Assembly (NCBI GenBank): GCA_029851415.1
Contig: CM056742.1
Location: 16,967,736 to 17,031,735, forward strand
Source of the DNA: Eretmocerus hayati
Taxonomy: Eukaryota > Arthropoda > Insecta > Hymenoptera > Aphelinidae
Length of the DNA stretch: 64,000 nucleotides
Direction of reading: 5' to 3'
Position 1 is the first letter of the stretch. The number at the start of each line of letters is the position of its first letter. The translations under genes were made by a program, and so were the position numbers. This document shows, in pieces, positions 21,389 to 35,238 of this stretch. The notes under the pieces were generated by a model. It was given only the letters and a program-made list of their open reading frames with translations, was not told the origin of the DNA and ran no database searches.

Positions 21389-24300
21389 CACCATGTTTTG
21401 TTGATTCCTCGTACATTTTAAAAATATTTATTCATTTTCAGAAATTTGAGAGTAGGCTTTTTAGTGAAAAAAAAATTAACGGAATCCTTCCCGAGCTCTA
21501 AAAGTACCGATTGAATGACGCTCATGAGGCTCCTACGCGAGATGAATAGCATTCAGTTGGAGACTCACTAAGAGCTCCTTCAGAGTTCCTTCAGAAGTGT
21601 TCAGAAGTTCTTGCCCAGAATTGCCAAAGTACTGTTTTTCAAGTTCCAATGGAAACCAAATTTTGCTTCGAAAGAGCTCCGTTTTCATTGTTCGAAAGCC
21701 CAAAAAGGCGATGGAGCTATTTCAGAATTGTGTCGTTATCTCGGAATCCCAAAAAATGGTACATAATATTTCCCAAATTCAAATTCGTTATTGTGCTATC
21801 CATTACCGGAGAATAAAAGATACATACTATTAATGACTATATTTCAATAATACTAAATTGGATCTAAGATGGCAAAACTTCAGAGTTTTGATGAAATTTA
21901 TTTTGATTAATGTTTGAATACATGAAACCCTGACTATGATCATTAAAGTCCATACTCATCCCCGTCACTCAGAAAGTCAAACCAGAATCCAAGGGGCTAT
22001 CGCGAAGATCGGAATCGGAATTTTTATTAAAAAAATCTGCACCGCAAGCCGTATTTCACAAATTCATTCCAAAGAAAAGTTGTGCTCGTCAAGAAGCGGC
22101 ATAAAAAAAACCATTCAGTCCCTTCAAATGAGATTGACTGCAGAACCTCATCACTCCTCGATATCGAACGACTTTTTCAACAAATTTCTTTTTCGCGCCC
22201 AGCCTAATCGACGTGCTTCCACGTCCTTATTCGTCCTCATCCTTGTCGTCCTCGTCGTCGTCGTTGTCGGCTCTCCGCAACGTGAAGCTGATGCAGCAAA
22301 AAAGTTGACGCTTTCAGTATAATAGATGACTCGCCAAAAAGTCTTACACTATACCATGTTGATGAACCCCTTCTCTTCCGAAAAATTTTACTGCTTGCGT
22401 CTCTGAACTTTTCGACGGAAATGGATAAGACTCCGTCACAAATGTTAATAAAAGCGAATAAAAATTGAGGCACACGATATGCGCCAACGAAGAAGATAAA
22501 GTTTCATCTGACTCAATACTTTCATCTGATGCTGTAACTCTGAGTAAACTGAACGCAAAAAGGCGTCTATAACGGACGTAAATAAGCAAATTCAAGAAAT
22601 ATTGCGAGTTAATTTTAGATCTCGTCAAAATCACTTTTTTATACAGCAAGTCTGCCAAAACTCATCAAATTCAGAATCGTAAAATTGCTTGATGGCATAT
22701 ATCGTGGGAGTGAAATATATATATTGAATTCGCTCGATTGCGAAACCCTGAAATCGTGTTTTCCTGGAACTTATCTGCGATCACGTTATTCGGAAGCCTG
22801 AAATCAAGATCTATCTACATATATATATATATGTATTAGGCTTCGGTTCGCCACAGAGAGTAGAGTGCGCGCGTCCAATCGAACGGGAAAGCAATCTCTC
22901 GAGCTGTCATTCTATATTCGCGAATAGAGCGAATCTCGCTCGATGAATAGCTATATGTATGAGAAACCCGTCAAAATCTTTCATATTGCACTTTCCATTC
23001 CTGGAATATGCATTCGCTATTGAGCGAGCCGTTGCTGTATCAAACGTGAAAGAGTTTCTGGGAAAGAAAAAAATTCTCATGACTCTAACTTGTTTTTGTA
23101 TCTTTTTTTTTCCAGTTATCGTAATGGAATGATCAAACGTTTGCAAAATACTCTCGGTAATTTCTCTTTTTCACGTACAATTACCGAATAACGAGTTTTT
23201 AATCTCATATTCTGTCGAAAAATTGATTGATGATAGAATTGAAATATCATGATTGTTAGGTTTCCATAATTCTAAAAAATTCGTCGTGGGCTGTCAATTT
23301 TTCCAACTTGTGGATATTATTTTTTTATCAATGTCATCTTCCTATGGTATTTTGAACTTTACTGAAAATGTTTCCTTCGTGACTATTAGCCACCACATTT
23401 CTTTGTAAATCAAACATGAACAAATAATCCGCTTTCAACTTGCGCAGTTGTTATCATTGGCATGAAAATTGTGTTTTCAAATTCGATCAAGTACACTTAA
23501 GCGTACTTATCTCCCATATTTATCTGCTTGCTTTACTTGCGCTTCGAGACGAATAAATATTTCTGCGTAAATTTTATCTTTGCGTCAAAAATGAGAGTCA
23601 GAGACACCGATTACCGCGCGTTCGTCCAAAAATCTTGGATTTGTAAGTATATTGGTTTTTTTTGTTTTTTTCAAATCCAAGAAAATGAATTTCGTTCGTA
23701 GATTCTACTAATGCGTGGCGTTTAGATAACAATTTAAAGCCATTCTCATGTTATACGCCAGTACTTCTTTGATAAAATTGAAATTTCCTCATAAAACGCG
23801 TACAATTGCGTAAATGAACATTTTTTAAAAAATTTTTTCCTTGCATTTGATGCTTTTTGTAACCAGCTTTTCGTGTAATGAGATTAGAGCCGCAACTCGA
23901 GAGCAAACGTTTCAGGAAAGTTCAACGTTTATATTTCAAAGTTGGCGTGTTTACTCGGTGAATTAATCAGTGTCTCTCGCTCTTCGTTGAGATTGCACTT
24001 GTGATTTCGAATTCAAATTCAACGGGCTTGTATTGCGCCGGATTACTTGGAATTTTATCCGGACTCTGTAATCTCATTGGCACGTGTTCGGCGTGACCCT
24101 GATTTATGGTAATTTTTCGCAAACATACATCATCATTATTTGTCGAAGAGTAAATTTTTTTATGAATTTTTGGATTATGAGAAGTTTTTATGAAATAATA
24201 CGCGAAATCTCCTCATAATCAGAAATTCGTTCATCAATATATCTGTATTTTGATCGATATTATCTACGTAACTCAATCTTCCGTTGATTTTGTATCCAAT

Positions 24301-27181
24301 CTATTTTAGTGAGAAATTGTAAATTCACATATGTAGATCTATCTCGAGATCTATATACATACAGAAAATGATCAATTAACAAATAGTTTGACACTTTTGA
24401 TGATGTAAACAGATTTCTTTAGGGCTATGTGATAACTAAAAATTTTCATTTACATGAATATCCGTCGAGATATTGGTACTCTTTCGACGTGCAAGTTTTA
24501 TCTAGCTCACTGTATGCCTGTTTATTCTTTCAGAATTTTTTTCCGAAATAATTCGTAAAGAATTGCATACATTATACTCTGATTAATGCACAAAAAATTT
24601 GAATTTCTCTAAAATAATAACCAACAACCAATGCTTGAATCACATTCTAAAAATTCTCGCGACACCCGCACCTCCTCAAGAAACATGGAAACCATAAGAA
24701 AAAAAATGCAAAATTTTTCGCACAACACAATATGACACCAAATTCCTCAATTCTCACATTTTTCCATCCTCATCCCACCTATGGGATTTTTTTTCTTCGT
24801 CGCCGAAAGAGCTCGTCACCAAGCAAAATTCTATCTTTTCTACAACCGTACCTCGAAAATTCAGGCTACATACAATATAGACTGCATAGCAGCAGCGAGC
24901 CATGCTCGAATTTTCACACAATGGAATAATTATCGCTTCCGCGGCATGCTAATTGCACTCCCGGTGCGCCATGCCCTCGTCTCTCGCTTTCCTCTCTCAA
25001 AATATATGCATGCACAAAAGGAATTTTAGCAATGGCCCGGTTGATGCTGGTATAGGTACACATGTCTTTTTTGATTACTTTTTGTTACTGGAATGCAGTT
25101 TCAGAGGGCGAACAACCTTTGTAAATTATTCTGTGAAAATTCGATGTATTCCTGGGAAACTCTTGCACAACAGAAATGTTCAAATTTCAAGTATTCCCGC
25201 AATTTTATCTTATTTCATTTTCTCCAAGTTTGAGACAGCTAAATATTAATAGTCGTAATTTTTTTATTTTATTTTTCTCTTCTTGCTAGTATTTGTGATG
25301 AGATACTTTGAGACAGGTCTTTAGAAACTGCAAAAATTGCAGATAAGCTAGCAGTACAACTGCAAAAGAGATGAATGGATGCTCTGGCTATTTGTTGAGC
25401 TTGCAGCAATTACAGCTATATATGCCACTGCAGACGACGAGGAGGAGGAGGGATCGGCCGGTCGCGTTACGTATTGCCTTTGTGCATATTTTTTCACTTT
25501 GCGAGCTTCTATTTTTGGCCTCGGCAGCAATTATTATACTCTGGCTGCTCCTCAGGTGACACAGACATCCTCTTGAGAACTCTCGAACGCGAGAGACACT
25601 CGGGACTGAATTTTCAGTTCTTGGCTCCCGCTTTTTTAATTCGACCGATTCCGTTCTTTTTCCATTTTTCTTTTCAATTTTAACGGTTTCAGTCGTTTTT
25701 CTTTGATTTTTTTTTTCTGGATTCTGGTTCCAGTCACACAACTTTTCAGTATCGTCAATTCAATTTCAACCCGTTCGCTACCAAATTCCCCCTGGTATCG
25801 GAAATGCTATTTTGCTCATCGGAATATGTTTCTGGGATAAAAAAACGGTGGAAAATGGCAAAATTGAAATTTTGGAAAGTTTTTGTTTTTCTATTATTTT
25901 TTCTCGCATGATTCTATATCAAAACCCAAGTATCGAGGCCACATTGAGATTTCATTTTGTTCCTTGTAGTGACAGAGATTTTTCACAATTTTCAGATATT
26001 TTCGAAGTATTACAAAAGATAACTATCACGAATTATTGGAAATCGATAATATCCCCCGGAGGGGATAAAATAGTGAACCGGTGAATATGTATCAGGCATT
26101 TACAAGATTCTTGAAGAATTTCAGATCAGTTATTTGTGAAATTATACATTAAATCTCATTTTGAATACATTAATTTGGGCATTTGAATTTCTTAACGGTT
26201 ACAAAAGCAGTGACAATAGTAATTTTGCATCCGCTTATGGACAACGAGTCAGGTTTTTTTTTGTTTCTTAAAGTGGATAAGAAGTTGACAGAAAAGTAGT
26301 TGTAGGGGCTGAATAGAAAAAATATGGGTCGAATGTATTGGCAATGGATTTGGTCAACAAGATCGTTATGGTGTGGGTCTAGTGACCTGGTAAACCAATA
26401 TCACATGACAAGTTGCAAACATTTTATAATCCGTAATTCTCGATGATAGCAGGTAGAGTGAGAAACACATTTTTTATGTACAAAACTGAAGTAACGCAGT
26501 TCGATTTGTTCGTTTATACGGGATTTGTTGATAAAATTAAATAGCATTTTGGACCAGTTCCTTTCACCGTCAGTTTAACATTGATTGAATACCCTACCCT
26601 AGGGTCCCTACTCATATACCAGAGAAAGTGTTAAAAGAGAAGAAGGTAAAGAGAAGATTCTATAAGCAATCAGTACAATACAATTGACGGTAAATATTTC
26701 ATTTCTGACTGTCCTTTCTTCAGGATTGTGTATACCTCATTGTTTTGTTCATTTTACCTAAAACAAGTCCATTTTTATACTGAAACTGTATAGCTGAATT
26801 CGTGATTTAACGGTTCCTTATCACAAAATTGAAGAAAACTCGAAAAACTAAGCTGTGAATCTTGTTTTACCACCTTAGCCAACACTAATTGACTTCGATG
26901 AAGTTCACAATGTTCTGAAAAATCCACGGTTGAATAACATCTGCATCTAAAAACTCAATTTGACATCGAGTGTGGACACTTGACGTTGGTTCACTACTTT
27001 ACGCTGATAATGTTGTTTGGCAAACGTTCAACTCTTGTCTCACAACTTTTTCAATATAAAATTGAAAAACAAATCCAACTTTTAGAGACTCTATCCATTC
27101 GTTCTTGATATCCTTTATCACATCATAAATAGTATTTCTCGATTCGAGGGTGGGAAGTTTAATTTTGCTTTTCGAGAGATT
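21389..27181. other. Gene-free stretch
   Basis: Mostly A+T-rich. Features seen: a TCG-rich microsatellite-like patch near 22.24 kb, a TA run at about 22.82 kb, a CpG-richer segment at 22.85-22.95 kb, a near-palindrome around AGATCTATCTCGAGATCT at about 24.34 kb, and a GGAGGAGG patch near 25.44 kb. Open frames are under 130 codons and overlap on opposite strands. Confidence 0.5.
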
Positions 27182-27275
27182 GTTTTCGGCCCGAGCCCTG
27201 GCGAGGGTCGAAATTAGCACGAGTAAAGCAAAAAAACTTCACGCCCGAGTATCGAAATACGTTTTTCGATCGACT
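27182..27275. repeat. Dispersed repeat, copy 2 (partner at 2566-2660)
   Basis: Same-orientation diverged copy of the repeat described at 2566-2660, sharing GGGTCGAAATTA and the flanking CCGAGCC and ACGCCCG blocks. Confidence 0.5.
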
Positions 27276-27339
27276 GGGCGTAAAGTAAACGAAAACTACC
27301 GTGCGTAAAGCAGTGCTTTACGCACAGTCGATCGAAAAA
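27262..27339. repeat. Nested palindromes
   Basis: The outer arms 27262-27285 and 27316-27339 share TTTTCGATCGACT and CGTAAAG in inverted orientation. The right part of the loop contains a second palindrome, 27301-27325, with arms GTGCGTAAAGC and GCTTTACGCAC. One segment can therefore pair in two alternative ways. Confidence 0.75.
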
Positions 27340-27850
27340 TATTTTTGAAGTTCTATTTGAATTTGAAGAATTTTTTTCATGAATTTCCGGGCATCGTAGT
27401 TTCTAGGAATATCCAGATGAATATATATTTATCTGATATTCATAAAATTGTTCAGTTCTCACCTGCCATGTAATTAATACAATTAATAAATAATTATGCA
27501 TTTAACGCTATACACGTCTAAATTATATTCAAAACTCATTAGCTATTCATTTCATATAAAGTGCATTGTTCAGGAAGTACTCTAATTAATCGGGAAATTC
27601 AATCCCACTGGAAATTTGCGACGCTGGTCGTTAAACATGTAAATTGATCAGCGTGAACGAGCTCGAGCATTGATAAAATTCCTCCATTAACAATTCTCAA
27701 AATTTGATCAACGAAATTTGTCCTGTAGTAATTACTGGATATAGATTCAAATTCATTTCGTTCAAATAATATTTTGAAGTCCATCCAATTAATCAATCTC
27801 ATCTAAAATTTCCAGTAGATAGTCTGTACATATCGTCGAGAAGCTCCATT

Positions 27851-27870
27851 CACACACACACACACACACA
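27851..27870. repeat. CA microsatellite
   Basis: Ten perfect CA units. Confidence 0.95.
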
Positions 27871-30570
27871 ATCATCGTTTTTACAACCACAAAAGTATCC
27901 CTATACATATATTCCCAATCTCATAAATCAAAACGTATACATGTACAGAAGCGAATTTGGCAAGTTTGAAATTCAACCATTCGATTCAAACAATGAATTT
28001 TCCAGATTTTACTCGCAAAGAATGGTTTCTGCCTCTGCGGCTACTTCCGTCAAATATCAGTATTCATTCGCAAACTCGAAACTCGCTCGCAAAAATAGTA
28101 CCATCTATATAGCTTAGGCGCTAGTTTTTTATACGTACAGGAAAAAGTGTAACACGCAGAGGTGTGGTTCAGAAAAAAGGGTAAACTGTTGCGAGCAATT
28201 GTTTGTTATATTAGTGTATACATATATATTGGGCAAAATGAAATGGGGCCATGCTAGAGTTTTGTCCAAAAAGTAATGATGATAGGATGGAAAACGAGGA
28301 AGATGAACGGCCCGGATCTGGAGCTCCGGTTTGTCCTTTGTGACGTGCGTTTCCTTGTCTCTACTGCAATAACGTGATCGCATGAAAAGTATAACTCTAT
28401 GGTCATACTATGTAAGCATCTATGTGCAAATAAAAATTTGTCTTTCTCTACAGGCTATGTGCATATTTTCATGAAATTCTAAGAGAAAAGCTCACAGAAA
28501 AGTGTATGAAAGTGAGTTTACAAAAACAATTCTGAACTAAAACAGAAGAGAAGCGAAAAAGGAGTTCTAGAAATTACTGGAACTATTATATGAAATTTCA
28601 AATGTCAGGTTTAGGATGTATATTCTTGGATCTTTTGAACTTTGAGCTGGATGGACAGAATTAAGTGACGTTGACGCACGACGGAATTATAACGCGAAAT
28701 GTAACTCTTGCCCTCAAAGTCAGTTACAGAGTCTGATATATCTCTTGGAGTTATATATGATGGTTATGCATGAAAGCTGAGTTGAGCACATGACACGCAT
28801 AGTATGCGCATTGACATTACTGCAGTTATATTGTCGCGCGCTTGTGTCTAAAGTACAATAGGGGTTTCTGTCGCGTTCTCGTTCTGTCGTCGCTTTTGCT
28901 GTATCCGCATTTATATACCACACGTACAAATTTTCCTGGGCTCTGATGCTATATAGATTCTATACTTATTCTTACCTATACATATGAAACTGTATAAGAG
29001 AAGTGAACTTGTCATGAGAGCTTGAGACGCATTTTCACAATTTCTTTTTTAGAATGCTTCATAGATTTAGTGTAGAAATTCTTTTTATGATCATATTCTT
29101 ATGATGCAGAAAAAATACTCAGCAGTCTTTTTGAGGGATCTGGTGATCTTATGGGTATTTCCTTGGTATTGGAAAAAAAAAATTCGAGGAAAATTAGTTA
29201 CGCAGATAATCCAGTAGAAGTCACAAATAAGTCAGGAATAAGATATGTGTTGGAATTCAGATGATCAGTAGATCACCCATCGATGAAGAAATCATCTGAG
29301 AAAGTAAAAGTTCATCAAGAACTAAGTATGATCCTTTATCTAACCCTGATGGAAATTCGCCTAGTTTGAAGATGTCATCTAGACTTATCCTCACCTTACT
29401 ATCTGGACCTCCTTAAGGGAGTAACCTCTGTAGAAGATCTACTGATCATATTTCGATCAAACTTGGCAGAGAGGTGTATTTTGATGTCAAATAAATACAG
29501 TAAAAATTTCACAAGCCTCGGCTACCTCTGAGTCAAACCATCAGCATTAACATTTTTAGAGGTTATACACGCTGTCTTAAGTCTTAGGGGGCATCGCGAT
29601 GATTATTAGACTATAAATAAGACTGACCGATCAGTTTTTGTTCAAGTCTTGCTCACTTATAGATCTTAATACAAAGAACGTACTCGGACTTTTTTTCAAG
29701 CTTTGGATAGCTTGGAAAAAATTTCTGATTAATTTTCAGCGTGAAGTCACGAATAAGTCACAAATTAGACAAATTTGCTGATATTATTAGGGTTCGATAT
29801 CTCATATCATGCGTCCGATGCTTATGAAAATTTGAGTGGACATTGAGATCTCATTAACACATAAGACAAACATGTAGGCAGATTCACGATGTTTAGAAAA
29901 AGTCGATCGATTTTACTAGTTCGGTACCGGGGTTACTCCCGTTAGTGGTTAAGTATGGCTTGTGATTTGTAAATTTGAACGTTTTGAAAATGAAAAATTT
30001 TTGATGCAAGGGCAATGATAGTATATCTTATAGATGATGAAGTTATGATTATTCGCATTTCTCCATATATTACATCTGGACATTGGAATCACATTGGCCA
30101 TGGTTTTTTTTTTCACTTGGATGATACGAGTGATTTGTCATAATATTCGTAGCGAGAGCCGTCTTGTGAAAAATTGGCATTTTCCTCCATTAGATGATTT
30201 TAAGAAACGTATACTTTTGTTAGATCTTCAGCATAATTTGAAGTTCATAATATTTCATACTAAAAACTATCCAAAACATGTACAGTTTATTTTTACTAGT
30301 CTTATAATACAAGTGTTGAGAGTCAATTATCAAAGTATAACTGAAATAATCCTACAGTTTTATAGTCATGAGAATTGACACATTCTAAATGACTGTAAGG
30401 AAAACAACCATCATGTAAAAAACTTGAATTGGTGTGTAAGAGTGGTGCATTCATTTATGAATATGCATACTTGCGGCGATTCTAGAAATTTCAGAACTTG
30501 AAAACTGTAATATGCTTTAAACGAGTATGCAACTTTAAATTGCCGTGCAAGTTGATGCAACAAACTTTTG

Positions 30571-30697
30571 CTTGTCAATTATCGGAAAAACTATTGATAG
30601 CAGAAATTCTTCAGTATTATTAAATATATTCTTGTACATCAATTATTGGAAAAAAACTATATTTATAGCAGAAATTCTTCAGTAATATTAAATATGC
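30571..30697. repeat. Two-unit tandem duplication
   Basis: Two units of about 60-67 bases share CAATTAT-GGAAAAA, then TAGCAGAAATTCTTCAGTA and TATTAAATAT. The second unit differs by small insertions. No coding content. Confidence 0.8.
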
Positions 30698-31205
30698 CAT
30701 GATAAACTACAGCATACGAGAATATTCCGCTCTCGTCATCGATGAACATCAGTTAGCCTCAGTATATCAAGAAACTTCCAGGGCAAGAATCACCGGAATG
30801 CGTTCAAATTCCCCAATACAAAATCGATCACTCGAGCAATGAGAAAATTCCATCAGAAATTCTTCAAATAATTCTCCCTCTATCTGCTTCAAAAGTTGCA
30901 ATTTAAACTCATTTTTCACAAGGATAGCTCTGGTTATACACACATATAGACATTGAAACATGTGAGGTAAGTGTACCTCACGCATGTTTCGATGATCCTC
31001 CTTGAGCGGGTTTTGCCAATAGTTTTGACTTCAATATTTACTAACGTGACGTACTTGATTGCATTTTCAAGGTTGTTTCAATACTTTTAGAGTGAGTTGA
31101 AACGAGTTTAATCATGACCAGCCATAGCCGAGCTATCACACAATCTTCCCAAAAAGTGATTTTTTGCGAGTTTGCGAAAGTGTGTAGCCAACTTGCCCCC
31201 ATTAA

Positions 31206-31586
31206 GGCGATGCGGTCACCGTGCAAGCCGGAAATTATATCTTATTTGGATGTAAATCAAAAAATTTCCACGAAACAAAGTCGGAGACGATTTGTCCATT
31301 ACGTATCATCACCTGAGTTGTGGTGGACAACTCATTATTTGTCACCAATCACAAGACTATCACTAATAAACGAGAATAACTCGCCCGCGGGTACTTTCTA
31401 ACCTACAAATTGGCACATTTTCGTTCACAAAACTCTCAAAATCTAGTCTGATTTGGGCCAAACGAAGAGTTATCCAGGCCAAGTTAGATGATAATGAAGC
31501 CTGGATAACTCATCGTTTAGGCCATAATGGAAAAGATTTTGAGAGTTCTGTGAACAAAGTTCAGCGTGCACGGTGACCGCATCGCC
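31206..31586 (+). mobile_element. 381-bp TTAA-flanked MITE, copy A
   Basis: The ends are a ~19-base inverted repeat beginning GGCGATGCGGTCACCGTGC, flanked on both sides by TTAA (31202-31205 and 31587-31590). That target duplication is typical of piggyBac-superfamily elements. An inner hairpin (31423-31555) pairs TTCACAAAACTCTCAAAATC with its inverted partner. The same-length copy B is at 50433-50813, in the same orientation, with about two dozen substitutions and no gaps by eye. It encodes no transposase, so movement would have needed an enzyme supplied elsewhere. The open frame through it is conserved between copies only because the DNA is. Confidence 0.9.
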
Positions 31587-31687
31587 TTAAGCCATTTTCT
31601 CAACAAGTCTGGTCTTCGATGTACTTATTTGAACTGTTAAGTTCGTTTAATTTTGATCAACTGGGGTCGAGCTATATTTCGATCTTC

Positions 31688-31714
31688 AAAAAAAAAAAAA
31701 AAAAAAAAAAAAAA
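31688..31714. repeat. Poly-A run
   Basis: Twenty-seven A in a row. It could be the tail of an old retroposed sequence, but no retroelement body is visible beside it. Confidence 0.9.
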
Positions 31715-32454
31715 CTCGATGTAAGGCGATAAATTGCATAAAATTGTTTTTATCGGCGTGCAACCACATTTGGAGCTTTCCGCTGGTCCAAAACTTTATT
31801 TCAGACTTATTTGGACGTCGTGGAACACGTTCTGAGTGATAAAAAAAAGCCATGCTGCACGCCTTTCCGAGATAACCATATGGGGGCATTTTGGATACAC
31901 TCCAATGTTGCTCTTCTTGTTTTACAAATCATTATCAGGTTTTGCTCATAAAATCGTTCCAAATCCAAGTCTTGCAACTGTGAAAAATGGATTTTAAAGG
32001 TCTTGAAAAAAGAAATCAATTGCGCTAAGGTACGTTGAGATTGATCGAACAAAAATGAATTTGCACCGGTTTTAGTGAACCCGATTTCCTCGGTGATTTC
32101 TTTAGCTGTGCAAACACGAAAACTGCAAAAAGTCACTCCATATCTTCTGGAAGATGCAGAAGTTATTCAGGATCGGTCCCAATCATTAATTTTCTCAAAT
32201 TTTAAAATAACAATTGGAAAAAATTCGCTGCAAGATCAACAAGAGCGCATTTCTGAGATTGGCATATGGGGGCATATTGAGTACACTTATACCTTATAGA
32301 TATATTATAAAGTACAAGAAAGTACTATACAGAGTGCGAGAAAATTTTTCCCCTGAATTAACGACCTTGTTCTCTCTCTTTGATAACAGTAATCACCAGT
32401 CGACGTGCGATCATCAGAACCCATCAGAACCCCACCAATCCCTCACACCACACC

Positions 32455-32460
<6 letters not shown>

Positions 32461-32492
<32 letters not shown>
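32461..32492. repeat. CA microsatellite
   Basis: Sixteen CA units, the longest dinucleotide tract in the window. Confidence 0.95.
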
Positions 32493-32495
<3 letters not shown>

Positions 32496-35130
32496 GTGCA
32501 CAGGGGGTGTATCCGCATCCAGAGCTTCACAGAGGCGTCGCGTGCTTGGCTTGTCACATGTCACCGCATTTGAAAGTGCCTTGCATCAGTCTGCATTGCA
32601 GCATCGGAGGGTGAGAATTGCACCCCTGTACATATATATATATAGATCCGTCGGGGGTGGCCTTTGAAACTGGATGTGTAGTTACAATATATACCTATAT
32701 ATCATAAGTTCGTACACGTGAAGAGGATTTTGCGGGTGCGACACGTGTAATATTTCATATGCATGTACATGTATTAATATGTGGGTGTAGGTATATATAT
32801 ATATATATGTATAACTGCTCAAGCGAGGTGTGATGCAGAAGAGCTTGCAGAGGAATGAAAATTGTCGAGGGCGGAATTATATGTAGTGACGAATGGCTTC
32901 GGGTATGCCACTAACTTGTAGACTTTACAGAGGTGTGGCAAGTCTGGAGGAGGTTTGACTACTGTGCGCTTGGTTAACCTGTGCTATCTTACAGCGTGCT
33001 TTTAAAAAAAAAATTCTCATTAACGTGGAGAAGTTCTTGTAGGCGAAAGAAATATTAAAATAATAAGGAAAACTCAAGAGGCAAATAATAATTTTCCCCT
33101 CTCTAGTGGTGTTAGAGAAATTTTTAAATGTGGCAATGTTTGGCTGTAGATTCCAATTTGTAGAATTGTACACATCATGATTATTTTTGGTATAGTACAA
33201 ATTCAAATTGTCGAAACTAAATGAAGAATTTGATTGTAGCCAAGGATAATTTCAAATTGTCAATTTCGACCAACAAATTTAGCATGTAGATTCGTGCAAT
33301 TGAATTTCGTATTCCTACATGGTGTACACTTGCCGAACATAACATCTAAACGAACTCGAAAAAGCTTTTCCAGATTTGTTTAGATATTATATGTCCATTG
33401 CTATAGTTTTGTCTTCAAAAAATTTTTTGAACTCGCCAGACATTAAAATTCTGCACAAATTTCGAAAAATGTTATGGACTACTTTGTCTTCAAAATTAGT
33501 TCAGATCACTCTGACGTGTCCAAATAATCCGGAACTTCTCTGCATCCCTTTCGCCAGGATCAAGATCTAATTTCAGAATTTTCAACAGCAGTTCAAGGAC
33601 AAAAATCCTTTTCAAAATTTGTTAAAAATATCCCCGGCGAGTCTGAGAACATGCACATATTTTTATAATGTATTAGTAACCAAGAGTTACACCTTGTATA
33701 ATCCAAACTTTGAAGATTTGTCAGAAATTTTTTTTTTTTTTTTTCAACATAATCTCAATTATTTTTACCAGTTTTTTGTTTAAATGTGCAATACAGCGTA
33801 GTGGTCTCGAGAACTTTTTCAACTCAATTTCCTGGTGAAATTCATTTCCTGGCCTAGTTTGAACCTGTATGAGTTCGCAAGGAAGCTGTTGAACGGGAAA
33901 CATTATTGCACCGGCAGCAGTTACACGAGCTTCGGGCGTGGCGCAGGGATGAAGCTATACATAACGTTATACGAGTGAGAGAGAAGACGTTTCTCTCGAC
34001 TTTGTGTTAAAGGGGATGTACCTTGATGTTAGAAATTCCTAGGGGCAGACTGGTATGTTCTCATTTCCCTTTTCCTGAATTTTAAATTTTCGATTGAGCT
34101 CTTGCCATTTTCAACAATTACTTTCGTCTAATGCAATTTCATTTATAATTTCAAATGGTGAAGATGGGGCTTGTTTGAAATAAATCTATATTTATTGAAT
34201 GACACGTCATAATTTACATATCTCCATACGAATCAGTACTCATCAATCGATCGGATGTTTGATGACAATCTAATTTTCAGTTCATGTTGCTCTGAATATG
34301 TTACTGCTCAAGTCTGAACACTTTTTCTTTAAAATTTTCTTCCAACTATGATTTTGTTCTTTGAGTCATTTCTATGAATACTATTTTTGCTTATTTGTCA
34401 GGAAAATAAAAATAAAAAAAATTCCTTGGGATAACTGGGATAAAATTTGCGCTGAGTGCGATGTTCTCACAAGCATGTGTGAGTGTAACTCCTCCGACAT
34501 CCTCTGAATTTATTACGTATTATCGCCACATTCTTTTTCACGCCAACGGCTAACGTCATCGTTGCGATTCCGGTTTAAAAAGATTGGGAGAATAGATGTG
34601 TGTGCATGAATCCCGTCTGGGAGTTTGCCAGAATTTTTTTGCACACGTGCGTTTCCTTCTTTACACGAACACTCGACAAAGCTTGTCCAAGATAAGATTA
34701 TGTAAAAAAGCTTGTGCTGTATTAGTTCCATTGATTCAAATTTCTGATGAAAGTATTTGACGCCAGTCTGAAATCAAGCTGAGAAATCACTTTTGATAAT
34801 TGAAGGTCAAGATAAAAAATCATATATTTCAGATGAAAATCCTCCCAAAGAATTTTCTGTAAGGAAAATTCTCACAATTATCTGCTGTCGGATGGTCACT
34901 TGTTCCATATCCCGTTGAATCATCTTTTCAAAGCTCACTGGGAACATGCATTTTTATCCATTATGAGTATAGATTTATTTTCACAAATCGTAAGGAATCG
35001 ATATCCACTCTGTACGACATCAATTTTGCCAGAAGCCAAGCAAAAGTTGCATCAGAAATTTTTCAACAAACACTCACAAATCAGCAACATCCCAAAAGTT
35101 TTAAACCCAAGCCGAAATTGATGGCTTAAA

Positions 35131-35238
35131 TTTTCTCTTTCCAGGTGAACAGATCATGTCACGCGAGCATCATCAAACCTTGTCAAACTGCAAGCCACAT
35201 CTGTTGTCAAAAATCTTTAAAACTAGCTTGATCAACTC
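35131..35238 (+). other. Splice acceptor and 5' UTR of TAK1
   Basis: TTTTCTCTTTCCAG (35131-35144) is a strong 3' splice site, 94 bases before the TAK1 start codon. This implies an upstream untranslated exon joined at 35145. The segment between acceptor and ATG contains one other ATG (ATCATGTCACG) in a different context, so a short upstream frame is possible. Confidence 0.6.

Larger units (their letters stand above)
27343..31201. other. Gene-free stretch
   Basis: A+T-rich DNA with a CA microsatellite (27851-27870) and a short tandem duplication (30571-30697). A 67-codon minus-strand frame at 27599-27802 has ordinary codon composition, but no domain, no partner exon and no good splice sites, so I leave it unannotated. 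Confidence 0.5.
31591..35130. other. Gene-free stretch upstream of the TAK1 gene
   Basis: Holds a 27-base A run (31688-31714), a 32-base CA tract (32461-32492), TA runs near 32.63 and 32.79 kb, and a T run near 33.73 kb. Sequences around 31.88 and 32.27 kb share CATATGGGGGCAT in direct orientation. Part of this stretch is probably the TAK1 5' intron; I could not place the upstream exon. Confidence 0.5.

Noticed and set aside
17575..21780. Possible outer inverted repeat around the hAT element (AACGACACAAT near 17.6 kb and its inverse near 21.73 kb)
   Set aside because: Only a short block matches and the flanks do not align, so I do not extend the element.
27599..27802. 67-codon minus-strand frame as a receptor-like exon
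   Set aside because: Composition is plausible, but the flanks lack a good acceptor and donor and there is no domain match that I can name.
31114..31401. Open frame shared by the two 381-bp MITE copies (also 50437-50628)
   Set aside because: Similarity of the two products follows from the DNA repeat. The frame starts outside the element in copy A and has no known domain.
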